A stretch of DNA of 64,000 bases, taken from contig NZ_NFHP01000007.1 in the NCBI RefSeq assembly GCF_002159335.1, forward strand, positions 62,001 through 126,000, in the 5' to 3' direction. This document shows, in pieces, positions 17,237 to 24,780 of this stretch. This DNA comes from Collinsella sp. An7. GTDB lineage: Bacteria > Actinomycetota > Coriobacteriia > Coriobacteriales > Coriobacteriaceae. Every line of letters begins with the position of its first letter. Positions within the stretch are counted from its first letter, which is position 1. The notes below the pieces were generated by a model, which saw only the letters and a program-made list of their open reading frames with translations, was not told the origin of the DNA and did not search any database. Made by a program: the position numbers and the translations under genes.

Positions 17237-17959
17237 CTACGCGACGTGCCCGCCGCCGACGTAGTCCTGCTGCTCGCTCACGAGCGGGTACGGATTCTCC
17301 TGACGGGTGGGGCCAGACGAGTGGCTCACATCCTCCCACTCGATGAGCTCGATGGCGCCGTTGGGGCACTGCGCGGCGCAGCGACCGCAGGCGACGCACT
17401 TGGCGGACTTGCCGGTAACGGTGTTGACGCGCGGCATGTCGTAGGGGCAGGCCGTCACGCAGGCACCACAGCCGACGCACTTGTCGGTGTTGACGACGCG
17501 CACGCCGTTGTCGTTGGTCTCGATGGCGCCGTGCGGGCAGGCCGTCTGGCAAAGCGCGGTCTTGCACATGTAGCAGGTGCGGACGTTCCACTCCATGGAG
17601 TAGTAGATACCGTCGCCCGAGCCGAGCTCCTTGCCGTAGTTGTAGCCGTCGTGCACGTGGATGCGCGCTGCGGCCGGCTGGGACACGCCGTCGAGCGCGA
17701 GCGTGCAGGACATTTCGCAACGCTGGCAGCCCGTGCAGCGGGAGCGGTTGACCTTGAGCACGTGAGACGGCGTGGCGTAGTAGTCCACATCGCCCATCGA
17801 GCTCGTCGGCGTGGCCGCCGCCTCCTCCGGGAGCAGGCCGAGCGCCACCATGCTCGCCACGAACGCGCCGGAAACCTTCACGAACCCGCGACGGGTGAAG
17901 AAGGATTCGAGGCGGTCCGCGCCCGAGCCCACCAGCTCTGTGGTGGTGTTCTCTTTCAT
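17237..17959 (-). CDS. Tat-exported 4x[4Fe-4S] ferredoxin-like subunit
   Basis: A 240-residue electron-transfer subunit of the HybA/NrfC/YdhX type. The Tat signal is TRRGFVKVSGAF followed by a hydrophobic stretch ending near EEAAATP (about residue 50). Four cluster motifs follow: CTGCQRCEMSC, CYMCKTALCQTACP, CVGCGACVTACP and CVACGRCAAQCP. In related complexes this subunit wires the catalytic protein to a membrane quinone-reactive subunit, here probably the pentaheme cytochrome. The ATG at 17959 follows GGGAGGGAACT. The LuxR-type operator at 18132-18148 lies about 175 bp upstream. Confidence 0.92.
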   Translation of the reverse strand: MKENTTTELVGSGADRLESFFTRRGFVKVSGAFVASMVALGLLPEEAAATPTSSMGDVDYYATPSHVLKVNRSRCTGCQRCEMSCTLALDGVSQPAAARIHVHDGYNYGKELGSGDGIYYSMEWNVRTCYMCKTALCQTACPHGAIETNDNGVRVVNTDKCVGCGACVTACPYDMPRVNTVTGKSAKCVACGRCAAQCPNGAIELIEWEDVSHSSGPTRQENPYPLVSEQQDYVGGGHVA

Positions 17960-18131
17960 AGTTCCCTCCCCTACTGGTTACGGTGGCAGGCACCACCGTG
18001 TGATGATATGACGTGCGCACTGGCGAAAGCGCGCATTACGCCGCGTATCATTGTCGCCTCGCCGCGCGCGCAGACCTCACCTGCTTCCGGGTAATTTGCA
18101 CACTTTGTGGCGATTTGCCTAGACGCGTGTG

Positions 18132-18148
18132 TCACCTGTTTTGGGTGA
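18132..18148. promoter_or_regulatory. Candidate LuxR-type operator 1, upstream of the AOR operon
   Basis: TCACCTGTTTTGGGTGA matches, with one change, the reverse complement of the perfect palindrome at 19863-19879 beside the luxR gene. The arms TCACC/GGTGA surround a T-rich spacer. A weaker variant, TCACCTGCTTCCGGGTAA, lies at 18077-18094. The 17960-18242 gap holds no gene. Confidence 0.7.
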
Positions 18149-18242
18149 GGTGATGCCCTGACCTGCGGTGGAGGCAGTTGGTGACGACAGGGCCCGTCGA
18201 GCGCGCGCAAAAGCGGAGCAGCTCGCGGCCGCCGTCCGATTC

Positions 18243-18833
18243 CTAGATCTCGCCGGCCTCGCGGAGCTCTTGGTCCACGCGGCTGTCGCGCAGCGAGCAG
18301 TTCTCGGTGAGCATGCAGGGCACGCTCAGGCGCACGCACGGCAGCACCTCGTCGAGTTCGGCCAGCTTGAAGTTGCGCACCCGGAGGTAGTAATCGCCCA
18401 CCAGGGCGCGCACTGCCTCGAGCGCAAAGATGAGCGTATAGCAGCGGCTCGCAGGCAGCGGCCCGGTGAGGGCGGTGATGTCATCCTCGGTGATGGCGAG
18501 GGCCTCCTCTATGGTCTTACCGCGCAGAAGCGTTGCCACGGCCGTGGCGCAGGCGATGGCTGCAAGGCACCCGTGGCTGCGGAAGCCCACCTCGCCAAAG
18601 GCGCCCGTCTGGGGATCGGCAACGGCAAAGAGCTGCATTTGGACCGTGCCGCGCTTCTCCTTGCCCACGCTCGCAAACACGTTAGCGCCCTCGGGGATTC
18701 CGCCGTTGGCGGCGTCAGCAATGAGATCGATGGTGCGCTTGTCGTACTCCGAGATGGGGGCGTCGCGCTCGATCTGGTACATGTCGGGCGTACGGAGGAA
18801 GGGCGTGTCCTCGGTCAGGTGGTTTTTGGGCAT
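18243..18833 (-). CDS. NifU/IscU-like iron-sulfur scaffold protein
   Basis: A 196-residue protein related to the scaffold on which [Fe-S] clusters are built before transfer to apo-enzymes. The core resembles IscU/NifU-N: GFRSHGCLAAIACATAVATLL, where IscU has its second cysteine region, then KTIEEAL and a helix with ALEAVRALVGDYY. The expected first cysteine region reads GEVGFRSHG, and other cysteines are at SRCYTL, LPCVRL and VPCMLTENC, so ligands may differ from canonical IscU. It is about 50 residues longer than usual. It lies between the AOR operon and the unknown gene 18909-19805, same strand, and may mature their many clusters. Confidence 0.75.
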   Translation of the reverse strand: MPKNHLTEDTPFLRTPDMYQIERDAPISEYDKRTIDLIADAANGGIPEGANVFASVGKEKRGTVQMQLFAVADPQTGAFGEVGFRSHGCLAAIACATAVATLLRGKTIEEALAITEDDITALTGPLPASRCYTLIFALEAVRALVGDYYLRVRNFKLAELDEVLPCVRLSVPCMLTENCSLRDSRVDQELREAGEI

Positions 18834-18908
18834 GGTTCTCCTTGGTCTGCTGATGGGCGGCGTTCTCTATTCTAAACGTACGGCTGGACCTCGGGTCCCC
18901 GCGGCTTG

Positions 18909-19805
18909 CTAGGGGTTGCGTTGGCGCTCTACGGCGGCCCATTCTGCCAGCGATTTTGCCTGCGCTTCGCTTAGGTAGAGATCGGAGTAGTAGAAGGCGA
19001 CCCCGTTGCTTGCATGGACCTCGTGGATGTCGTTGAACGAGCCCGCCTCCTGCACTTTGCCAAAGACCTCGCGCGTGTGGGCGCGCGACCAGAGATACGG
19101 CGGGTTCATGAGGCTGTCGATGCCCACGGGGCGCGGGTAGGTGCTCGACTCGGTGCGGATCACGTCCACAAAGGTCGCGACGTCGTTATCCTCGGCGGTG
19201 TGATAGAGCGCCTTGGCAAAGCTGTGCGAGAGCAGGGCCACCGAGTAGAGATAGGTGGCCTTTTTGCCCTGTATGAGGGCAATGTCGGTAACCACAGGCT
19301 CAGGAAGCGGATCGTCCTCGGTAAGCTCCTGCCCCTCGAGCTCCACGTCGAGTGGCTTGGGCGCTGCCACACGGCCCATCACGGGCTTGGCCTCGGCGTG
19401 CTCGTGCGCGGCGAGGTACTCAAGGAGCACCGCCTCAAACTCCTTGGCCGTCATGCCCTCGGGTGCCACGGGGCGCTTGCGCCACCGCGCCGTAGTGGTG
19501 AGCTTGCCCTCGTACGAGCGCTGACGCACGTCGGTGAAGGCTGCGTCGAGCGCCCGGATCAAAGCGTTGCGGGCGTGGATAGCCTCTCGTTCCTCGGGCG
19601 TGAGCTCGGACTCGGCGGCTTCTTCTGCCGCCCCTTCGGGGGCACCGGGCTCCCCTTCTGTGTCAGCCGGCACCGTTTGGCCCGCTGTCTCGACCGTCCC
19701 TGCAACACCCGCCGCTGCCGCCCGGGCACCGACTGACGCACCCGGCGCTGCGGGCGGATCGGGCGCGATGTCCTCCACAGGCGCGTTCTTGTCTTGCTGC
19801 TGCAT
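18909..19805 (-). CDS. Conserved-looking protein of unknown function in the AOR cluster
   Basis: A 298-residue protein without signal peptide or membrane helix. The first 70 residues are Ala/Pro/Glu-rich and probably disordered. After a charged segment with TARWRKRPV and EAVLLEYLAAHEHAEAK, the C-terminal half (about 165-298) looks folded: KKATYLYSVALLSHSFAKAL, SSTYPRPVGIDSLMNPPYLW, NDIHEVHASNGVAFYYSDLY, then SLAEWAAVERQRNP. No cofactor motif is visible. Its place beside an AOR and a Tat ferredoxin recalls the uncharacterised YdhW of the E. coli ydh cluster; I cannot verify homology. It is divergent from luxR with an operator between them. Confidence 0.7.
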   Translation of the reverse strand: MQQQDKNAPVEDIAPDPPAAPGASVGARAAAAGVAGTVETAGQTVPADTEGEPGAPEGAAEEAAESELTPEEREAIHARNALIRALDAAFTDVRQRSYEGKLTTTARWRKRPVAPEGMTAKEFEAVLLEYLAAHEHAEAKPVMGRVAAPKPLDVELEGQELTEDDPLPEPVVTDIALIQGKKATYLYSVALLSHSFAKALYHTAEDNDVATFVDVIRTESSTYPRPVGIDSLMNPPYLWSRAHTREVFGKVQEAGSFNDIHEVHASNGVAFYYSDLYLSEAQAKSLAEWAAVERQRNP

Positions 19806-19862
19806 GGCCCCTCCTCTGCGCGAGTTTGCTGCGAACCAGTGTAATACAAGGTATACTCGGTA

Positions 19863-19879
19863 TCACCTAAAACAGGTGA
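19863..19879. promoter_or_regulatory. Candidate LuxR-type operator 2, between luxR and the AOR-cluster gene
   Basis: TCACCTAAAACAGGTGA is a perfect inverted repeat (6-bp arms, 5-bp spacer). A TATACT box at 19852-19857 lies just before it on the + strand, so the site would overlap the luxR transcription start. For the minus-strand gene the site lies 58-74 bp before the ATG, near where LuxR-type activators bind. Its one-mismatch copy is at 18132-18148. Confidence 0.75.
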
Positions 19880-19919
19880 CTGGTTGGTTTACCAGCTGCT
19901 AGAGGAAGGGGCGACCAGG

Positions 19920-21566
19920 TTGAACGTACCGAGTGAGGAGCCGCGCGGCACCGACCGCACGCTCGTCCCCGTGATTGCGGGCCTGGCCTGCTCCGCCGTA
20001 TCGTTTGCCCTCGTGGTGCAGCAGGGGCGCCTTACCGGGGCCTCGCCCGCAGCCAATGGCCTTGTTACCCTTGTGGTGTGCCTTGCCGCTGCTGCTCTGG
20101 CCCTCATCAGCATGCGCGTCGGCCGCCTTGCCAAGCGGGCCGTGTTTCTCATCACGTTTATCGCCATCCACATCGCGGGCATCGGGGCGCTCGGACTCAC
20201 CTTTCTTGATGTTGCCGGGGGCGACGCCCCCGCTTTTCTTACCGGCGCGCTCGAGGCGCTGAGCGGCACGGGAAGCGTCCTTCTTGCGTTCTACTGGCTA
20301 CGCAAGCTGCGCGCCGCCACGGCAGACGCCACCGCACTCGTGGCGTTCTCTGCCCTTATGGTGAGCGCCGTGCTCGTTGCCGTGCTCGGCATCTTGGGGC
20401 CCGCCGTGCGACACCTCGCTGCCTTTGCGCTCTCGTTTGCCCAGTTTGCGATCACACGCGCCTCGCGCCGGCACGACGCCCCCGGCGAGGTGCGGCCCGC
20501 GCAGCCCGGCGCCTACTTTGGCACCGGCGAGGCCCGCTACTCCGACCGCGGCTATCTCGCCACCGCGCTCATCGGCGTGTGCGGCATGGCGCTTGCCGCC
20601 GGCGTGGCCGAGGCGCTCACCCCGCCCACCGCGGGGGACCCGCTTGCAGAGGTGCTGCGCCGCCTCGTTTCGCTCGTCTGCGCCGGCGCGGCCGCCTTCT
20701 GCGCCCTCCGGCACGCCCGCTCACACTCCGAGCGGCCGCTCGCCCCCGAGCTCTGGATCGCCCTCGGGCTCTTTGTGGGGGTCGGAACCGTGCTGCTCTC
20801 GCTTGGCGGCGAGGCGGCGTTTGCGGGCGGCTCGGTCGCCACCGCGGCTGCGCTTTTGCTGCAGGCGATGGTCTCGTACCTCTCGGTTGCCTTTGCGAGC
20901 TTTGGCGCGCGCGACCCCTACGTCTACGCTGCGGTTTCGTGGGTCGCCCTCAATGCCTGCCAGGTGGTGGGTACCGACCTCGGCTATCTGGTGGCGGCTG
21001 CCGCGCCGGGCAACCTCGCGCCCGCCATCGCCGTAATGGGCCTCTGCGCCCTTGCGTCCACCCAGGTCGTCTTCTCGCAGCTCATGCGCGACCCTGAGCG
21101 CACCGTGGTGCTCTCCGACCTCGAGGAGGGCAATCTGCCCGAGCGCATCACCCCGAGCACCATCGTGATCGCCGCCTCGATTGAGCAGGCGCTGCTCGAG
21201 GCGGACGGGTCGGCAGGCGACGCGTCCTCCGAGGCTGTGGGCGCTGAGCCTTCGGCTTCCCCCACCCCCGTCGATATCGCCACGGACGGCAGCAATACCT
21301 CCGCAGCCCCCACGCCGGCCCCTGTCGCCAGCCCGGAGGTGCATATCGCCACCTCCGTCATTTCCATGGGCCAGCGCTTCGGCCTCACAGGGCGCGAGAT
21401 CGAGGTCCTCACGCTCTATGCGCTCGGCCACACCCAGGCCCGCGTGAGCGAGGAACTCCACCTCTCGCAGAACACCGTGCACACGCATATCAAGCGCATC
21501 TACGACAAGACCGATCTGCACTCCCGCCAAGAGATTCTGGACTATCTCGCCGAGTACGAGGGTTAG
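19920..21566 (+). CDS. LuxR-family regulator with polytopic membrane domain
   Basis: A transcription factor of about 548 residues. The first roughly 390 residues form about 10-12 hydrophobic helices, a layout typical of Coriobacteriia membrane-tethered regulators. A Ser/Ala/Pro-rich linker follows, and the C-terminal LuxR/GerE helix-turn-helix is GLTGREIEVLTLYALGHTQARVSEELHLSQNTVHTHIKRIYDK in sequence segments (last 65 residues). The start is uncertain: TTG at 19920 has AGAGGAAGGGG upstream and TTG at 19884 is the alternative. It is divergent from the AOR-cluster gene and flanked by an operator that recurs before the AOR operon, so it is the likely regulator of that cluster. Confidence 0.85.
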   Translation: MNVPSEEPRGTDRTLVPVIAGLACSAVSFALVVQQGRLTGASPAANGLVTLVVCLAAAALALISMRVGRLAKRAVFLITFIAIHIAGIGALGLTFLDVAGGDAPAFLTGALEALSGTGSVLLAFYWLRKLRAATADATALVAFSALMVSAVLVAVLGILGPAVRHLAAFALSFAQFAITRASRRHDAPGEVRPAQPGAYFGTGEARYSDRGYLATALIGVCGMALAAGVAEALTPPTAGDPLAEVLRRLVSLVCAGAAAFCALRHARSHSERPLAPELWIALGLFVGVGTVLLSLGGEAAFAGGSVATAAALLLQAMVSYLSVAFASFGARDPYVYAAVSWVALNACQVVGTDLGYLVAAAAPGNLAPAIAVMGLCALASTQVVFSQLMRDPERTVVLSDLEEGNLPERITPSTIVIAASIEQALLEADGSAGDASSEAVGAEPSASPTPVDIATDGSNTSAAPTPAPVASPEVHIATSVISMGQRFGLTGREIEVLTLYALGHTQARVSEELHLSQNTVHTHIKRIYDKTDLHSRQEILDYLAEYEG

Positions 21567-21575
21567 GGCAGCAAA

Positions 21576-21651
21576 TGGCTCATTTGGGGACGGGGTTGTT
21601 TTGCACCATTTTTGAAAATGGTGCAAAACAACCCCGTCCCCAAATGAGCCA
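21576..21651. repeat. Palindromic repeat, GGGGAC family, copy R3
   Basis: A 76-bp palindrome with perfect 37-bp arms and a two-base centre. The outer part reads TGGCTCATTT, then the family core GGGGACGGGGTTG. It fills the gap between the convergent luxR (stop 10 bp away) and asnB (stop 22 bp away), where it could serve as a bidirectional terminator. Confidence 0.92.
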
Positions 21652-21672
21652 CGCCTTGGCGCGCAGTGCAGC

Positions 21673-23538
21673 CTACTCGTCGATGAAGTAGCGCTTGTAC
21701 CAGACAAGGAACGTCAGCGACGTGTAGATCTTGCGCTGGTTGAGCGCCTTGCCGGCAAAGTGGTCGTTGAGCATCTGCATGAGCTGCTTGGTGTCAAAGA
21801 ACTCCTCGGCCCACGGCGCGGTGAAGTATTCCTTAACGTAGTCGTAGTACTTCTGCTCGCGCAGCCAGAACTTGAGCGGCACGGGGAAGCCCTTCTTGGG
21901 GCGCGTGGCCCACTCGTCGGGCAGGCAGCGGTTGGCCGCGTGACGGAGCACCTGCTTGTTGCCGTTCTCGTTGATGCGGAAGCGCGCCGGCACGTGCTCG
22001 GCGAACTCCATGACCTTCTTGTCGAGGAAGGGCACGCGCAGCTCCAGCGAGTGTGCCATGCACATCTTGTCGGCCTTGAGCAGGATGTCGCCCGGCAGCC
22101 ACATGTTCATATCGAGGTACTGCTTTTTGGACAGCTCGCAGAAGCCCGGCACGCGTGCGTAGACCGGCGCGCAGAGCTCAAAGGCGTCCGGACCCTTGTC
22201 GTAGGCCGGCTTGAGTACCGCGTCGGCCTCGTCCGGGCGGAATACCGACGCCTGGCCCACGTACCAGGTCTCGGGCTTCTCGGCGCACTTGAGCAGGAAG
22301 TTGCGCCCCTTGATGAACGGCATGTGCTCGGCGATGCGCCCGAGAACGCGGCGCACCGGACGAGGCACCCAGCGCTTGAACGTCTTCATCTCGCGCGTGT
22401 CCTCGTACCAAGAGTAGCCCGCAAAGAGCTCGTCGGCGCCCTCTCCCGAGAGCACCACCGTTACGTGCTCGGCCGCGAGCTTGGCGAGGTACCAGAGCGG
22501 CACGCTCGAGAGGTTGGACTGCGGCTCGTCCATGTGGTACTGGATGTCGGGCAGCGCGTTGAAGAAATCGTCGGCCGTGATCATCTTGCGGATGTTCTCG
22601 ACCCCAAGCTTCTCGGACAGCTCAGCCGCGTAGTTAGTCTCGTTAAAGTCCTTGTAGTCAAAGCCCACCGAGAAGGTCTCGTCGGGCATGAGGCATGCGG
22701 CGATGTAGCTCGAATCAACACCGCCCGAGAGGAACGATCCTACCTTGACGTCGGCGATGCGGTGCGCATCGACGCTCTCGTGCACCACGCGGTCGCACTC
22801 GTCCACGTACTGGTCGAAGGTCTTGGAGTTGTCGTCCGAGAAGTCGCACTCCCAGTAGCGACGGATGTTGAGCGCGCCCGTGGCGATGTCGTAGGTAAAG
22901 CAGTGCGCGGGCGGCAGCTTGTAGACACCGGCAAAGAAGGTCTCGTCCGTAGCCGGGAACTGCATGGTGAGGTATGGGCGAAGCGCCTGGTGGTTGACCG
23001 CCTTAACAAAGCTCGGGTGCTCGAGGAAGCTCTTGATCTCGCTGCCAAAGAGGAAGTCCCCGGTTGCCGGGCGGCCATCGCAGCCGTCGGCCCGATAGTA
23101 GTAGAACGGCTTGATGCCAAAGATGTCACGCGCGCCGAAGAGCCGGTGGTTGCGCGCGTCGTAGACCACGAAGGCGTACATGCCGCGCAGGCGGTCGACC
23201 AGCCGCTCCCCCCACGCCTCGTAGCCGTGGACGAGAACCTCGGTGTCGGCGTTGCAGTGGAAGGTGTAGCCGGCCTGCTCGAGCTCGGAGCGAAGCTCCA
23301 TGAAGTTGTAGATCTCGCCGTTGAAGACCACGAAGACGCTGCCGTCCTCGTTGCCCATGGGCTGGGCGCCCGCCTCGGTGAGGTCGAGGATGGACAGGCG
23401 GCGGAAGCCGAGCGCCACCTCGTCGGTGAGGTGCGAGCCGCCCATGTCGGGGCCGCGGTGGACGATACGGTCCATCATGGCGTCGAGCGCCTGCTGCCTG
23501 TTATCGATCTGGCCGGTAAAACCGACGAATCCGCACAT
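21673..23538 (-). CDS. asnB: Asparagine synthase (glutamine-hydrolysing)
   Basis: A 621-residue cytosolic enzyme making asparagine from aspartate, ATP and glutamine. The N-terminal class II glutaminase domain needs cysteine 2, and the protein starts MCGFVGF when read from the ATG at 23538, which has GGAGGG six bases upstream; the open frame continues to 23766 but a longer start would bury the catalytic cysteine. The synthetase domain has the PP-loop LSGGVDSSYIA and LSGEGADELFAGYSWY. Length is normal. It is monocistronic, with palindrome R3 after its stop and a repeat-rich gap before it. Confidence 0.95.
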   Translation of the reverse strand: MCGFVGFTGQIDNRQQALDAMMDRIVHRGPDMGGSHLTDEVALGFRRLSILDLTEAGAQPMGNEDGSVFVVFNGEIYNFMELRSELEQAGYTFHCNADTEVLVHGYEAWGERLVDRLRGMYAFVVYDARNHRLFGARDIFGIKPFYYYRADGCDGRPATGDFLFGSEIKSFLEHPSFVKAVNHQALRPYLTMQFPATDETFFAGVYKLPPAHCFTYDIATGALNIRRYWECDFSDDNSKTFDQYVDECDRVVHESVDAHRIADVKVGSFLSGGVDSSYIAACLMPDETFSVGFDYKDFNETNYAAELSEKLGVENIRKMITADDFFNALPDIQYHMDEPQSNLSSVPLWYLAKLAAEHVTVVLSGEGADELFAGYSWYEDTREMKTFKRWVPRPVRRVLGRIAEHMPFIKGRNFLLKCAEKPETWYVGQASVFRPDEADAVLKPAYDKGPDAFELCAPVYARVPGFCELSKKQYLDMNMWLPGDILLKADKMCMAHSLELRVPFLDKKVMEFAEHVPARFRINENGNKQVLRHAANRCLPDEWATRPKKGFPVPLKFWLREQKYYDYVKEYFTAPWAEEFFDTKQLMQMLNDHFAGKALNQRKIYTSLTFLVWYKRYFIDE

Positions 23539-23790
23539 AGACATCCCTCCAGGGGGCTTACGGCCCATCCGGCGCCGCGCCCGCGTCTCGTATACCCGTG
23601 AAAGGGTACCACGCCCGCCTGGAGCTGCCCAAAGGTGCATGCAATCTCCGTGGCGCGGAAACGGGCCGGCCCCGGTTTGGCAACGGTTTGGCAACGCGGG
23701 TTGAGGCCGACTGACTGCTTGTCGCCCGTTTCTTCGCAGCCGTCCTCCTGACAGGCGGTTGCGCAACGGCCCTGCTTGGGGGTTCCGCTT

Positions 23791-23963
23791 GGCGGACCCG
23801 TCTGGCGCCCCTGCTTTGCAAAATGCCGTTCACCCACTGGCGGTCCCGCTTGACGCCCCTTTTGCAAATCGCGGTTCACTCACGTAAACGGCGTTATTTG
23901 GCCTGAAAATGCTCAAAGCATGAGTGAACCACGTTTTGTGGAGGGCGCTGGAGTGCGGGCGGG
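23791..23963. repeat. Second dispersed-type repeat: two direct units and one inverted unit
   Basis: Unit A (23791-23837) and unit B (23839-23883) are about 80% identical, sharing GGCGG-CCCG, CGCCCC, TTTGCAAA and GTTCAC-CAC. Unit C (23919-23963) is a more diverged copy in inverse orientation, with TGAGTGAACC facing unit B's GGTTCACTCA. They occupy the middle of the 543-bp asnB/Ech gap; the rest of that gap (23539-23790, 23964-24007) shows no gene. Confidence 0.65.
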
Positions 23964-24007
23964 GTGCCGGACCGCGGGGGAGGTGCCTCCGCCGTACTAC
24001 CGCGATA

Positions 24008-24050
24008 AACAAAAAGGGTACCGCCGGCTCGCTTGGAGCTGGCGGTACCC
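24008..24050 (-). terminator. Rho-independent terminator of the Ech operon
   Basis: On the minus strand GGGTACCGCC (24041-24050) pairs perfectly with GGCGGTACCC (24016-24025), followed by TTTTTGTTT (24007-24015). It lies 32 bp after the last Ech gene. Confidence 0.9.
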
Positions 24051-24081
24051 TGTTGCGATGCGAATTGCGTACCCAAAGGGC

Positions 24082-24774
24082 TTACTCGGCGGCCTTCTTG
24101 GCCTCGCGGGCCTCGAGGGCGGCGCGCACCTTGGCGGCCTTCTCGGGGTCCATGGCGGCGAGCTTGGCCTCCATCTTGGCCTTGCGCTCGGCCTCGGCCG
24201 GGTCCTCCGCCGGAGCGGCGTCCGCACCCTTGGACGCGGTGGCCTCAGCCGCAGCCGGCTTGGCGGCCTCCCCCTCAGCGCCCTCAGCCGCCTTGGCGGC
24301 CTTCTTGGCGGCGGCAGCCTTCTTGGCCGCCTCCACGCGGGCCTGTTGCTCGGGCGTCAGCTCGCGCTTGGGTTTGGCAGCACTTGCGGCGGCACCGGCC
24401 TTGGCGCCCGCAGCGGGCTTGGCCGGCACGTCCTTGTGCAGGGTGATGGTGGTCAGAGTCTCCGTGGGCTCGGTGGGCAGCACGCCCATCGAGAGGCAGT
24501 TCTTGGGGCACTCGTGGGTGCAGCTCGCGCACGAGATGCACATGTACGGGTCGAGCTTCCAGTCGCCCGCCTTGCGGTCGACCGTAATGGCGCCCACCGG
24601 GCAGGCGCGCTGGCACATGCCGCAGAGGATGCAGGTGTCGATATCGCACTCAAGATGCCCGCGCATCTGCGGGAAGAGGTGCTCGATGTCACGCTTCTCG
24701 TACGGATACCGCACGGTCGCCGGCTTAGAGAACAGCGAGCGCAGCGTCATCTTTGCCAGTTTGAAAGTTCCCAT
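24082..24774 (-). CDS. echF: Ech-type hydrogenase ferredoxin subunit (EchF/NuoI-like)
   Basis: A 230-residue peripheral subunit that passes electrons from ferredoxin toward the [NiFe] subunit. Two [4Fe-4S] motifs are present: CILCGMCQRACPVGAI and CISCASCTHECPKNCL. The conserved domain ends near residue 115. The remaining half is an Ala/Lys/Glu-rich helical tail ending in a segment (KMEAKLAAMDPEKAAKVRAAL) almost identical to one at the end of EchD in this operon. EchF proteins are usually about 120-130 residues, so the tail is extra. It is the last gene of the operon, 6 bp after EchE. Confidence 0.9.
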   Translation of the reverse strand: MGTFKLAKMTLRSLFSKPATVRYPYEKRDIEHLFPQMRGHLECDIDTCILCGMCQRACPVGAITVDRKAGDWKLDPYMCISCASCTHECPKNCLSMGVLPTEPTETLTTITLHKDVPAKPAAGAKAGAAASAAKPKRELTPEQQARVEAAKKAAAAKKAAKAAEGAEGEAAKPAAAEATASKGADAAPAEDPAEAERKAKMEAKLAAMDPEKAAKVRAALEAREAKKAAE

Positions 24775-24780
24775 GCCGGC

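Noticed and set aside
14005-17346. A very long open frame on the + strand (over 1100 codons)
   Set aside because: It is antisense to the cytochrome, AOR and ferredoxin genes, which have clear motifs and ribosome sites. GC-rich codon bias leaves the opposite strand open; the product is low-complexity.
21673-23766. Longer asnB with start at 23766
   Set aside because: The extra 76 residues would bury the catalytic cysteine that must follow the first methionine; the ATG at 23538 has a good ribosome site.
23791-23963. CRISPR array
   Set aside because: Only two direct units with no spacers of even size, and no cas genes in the window.
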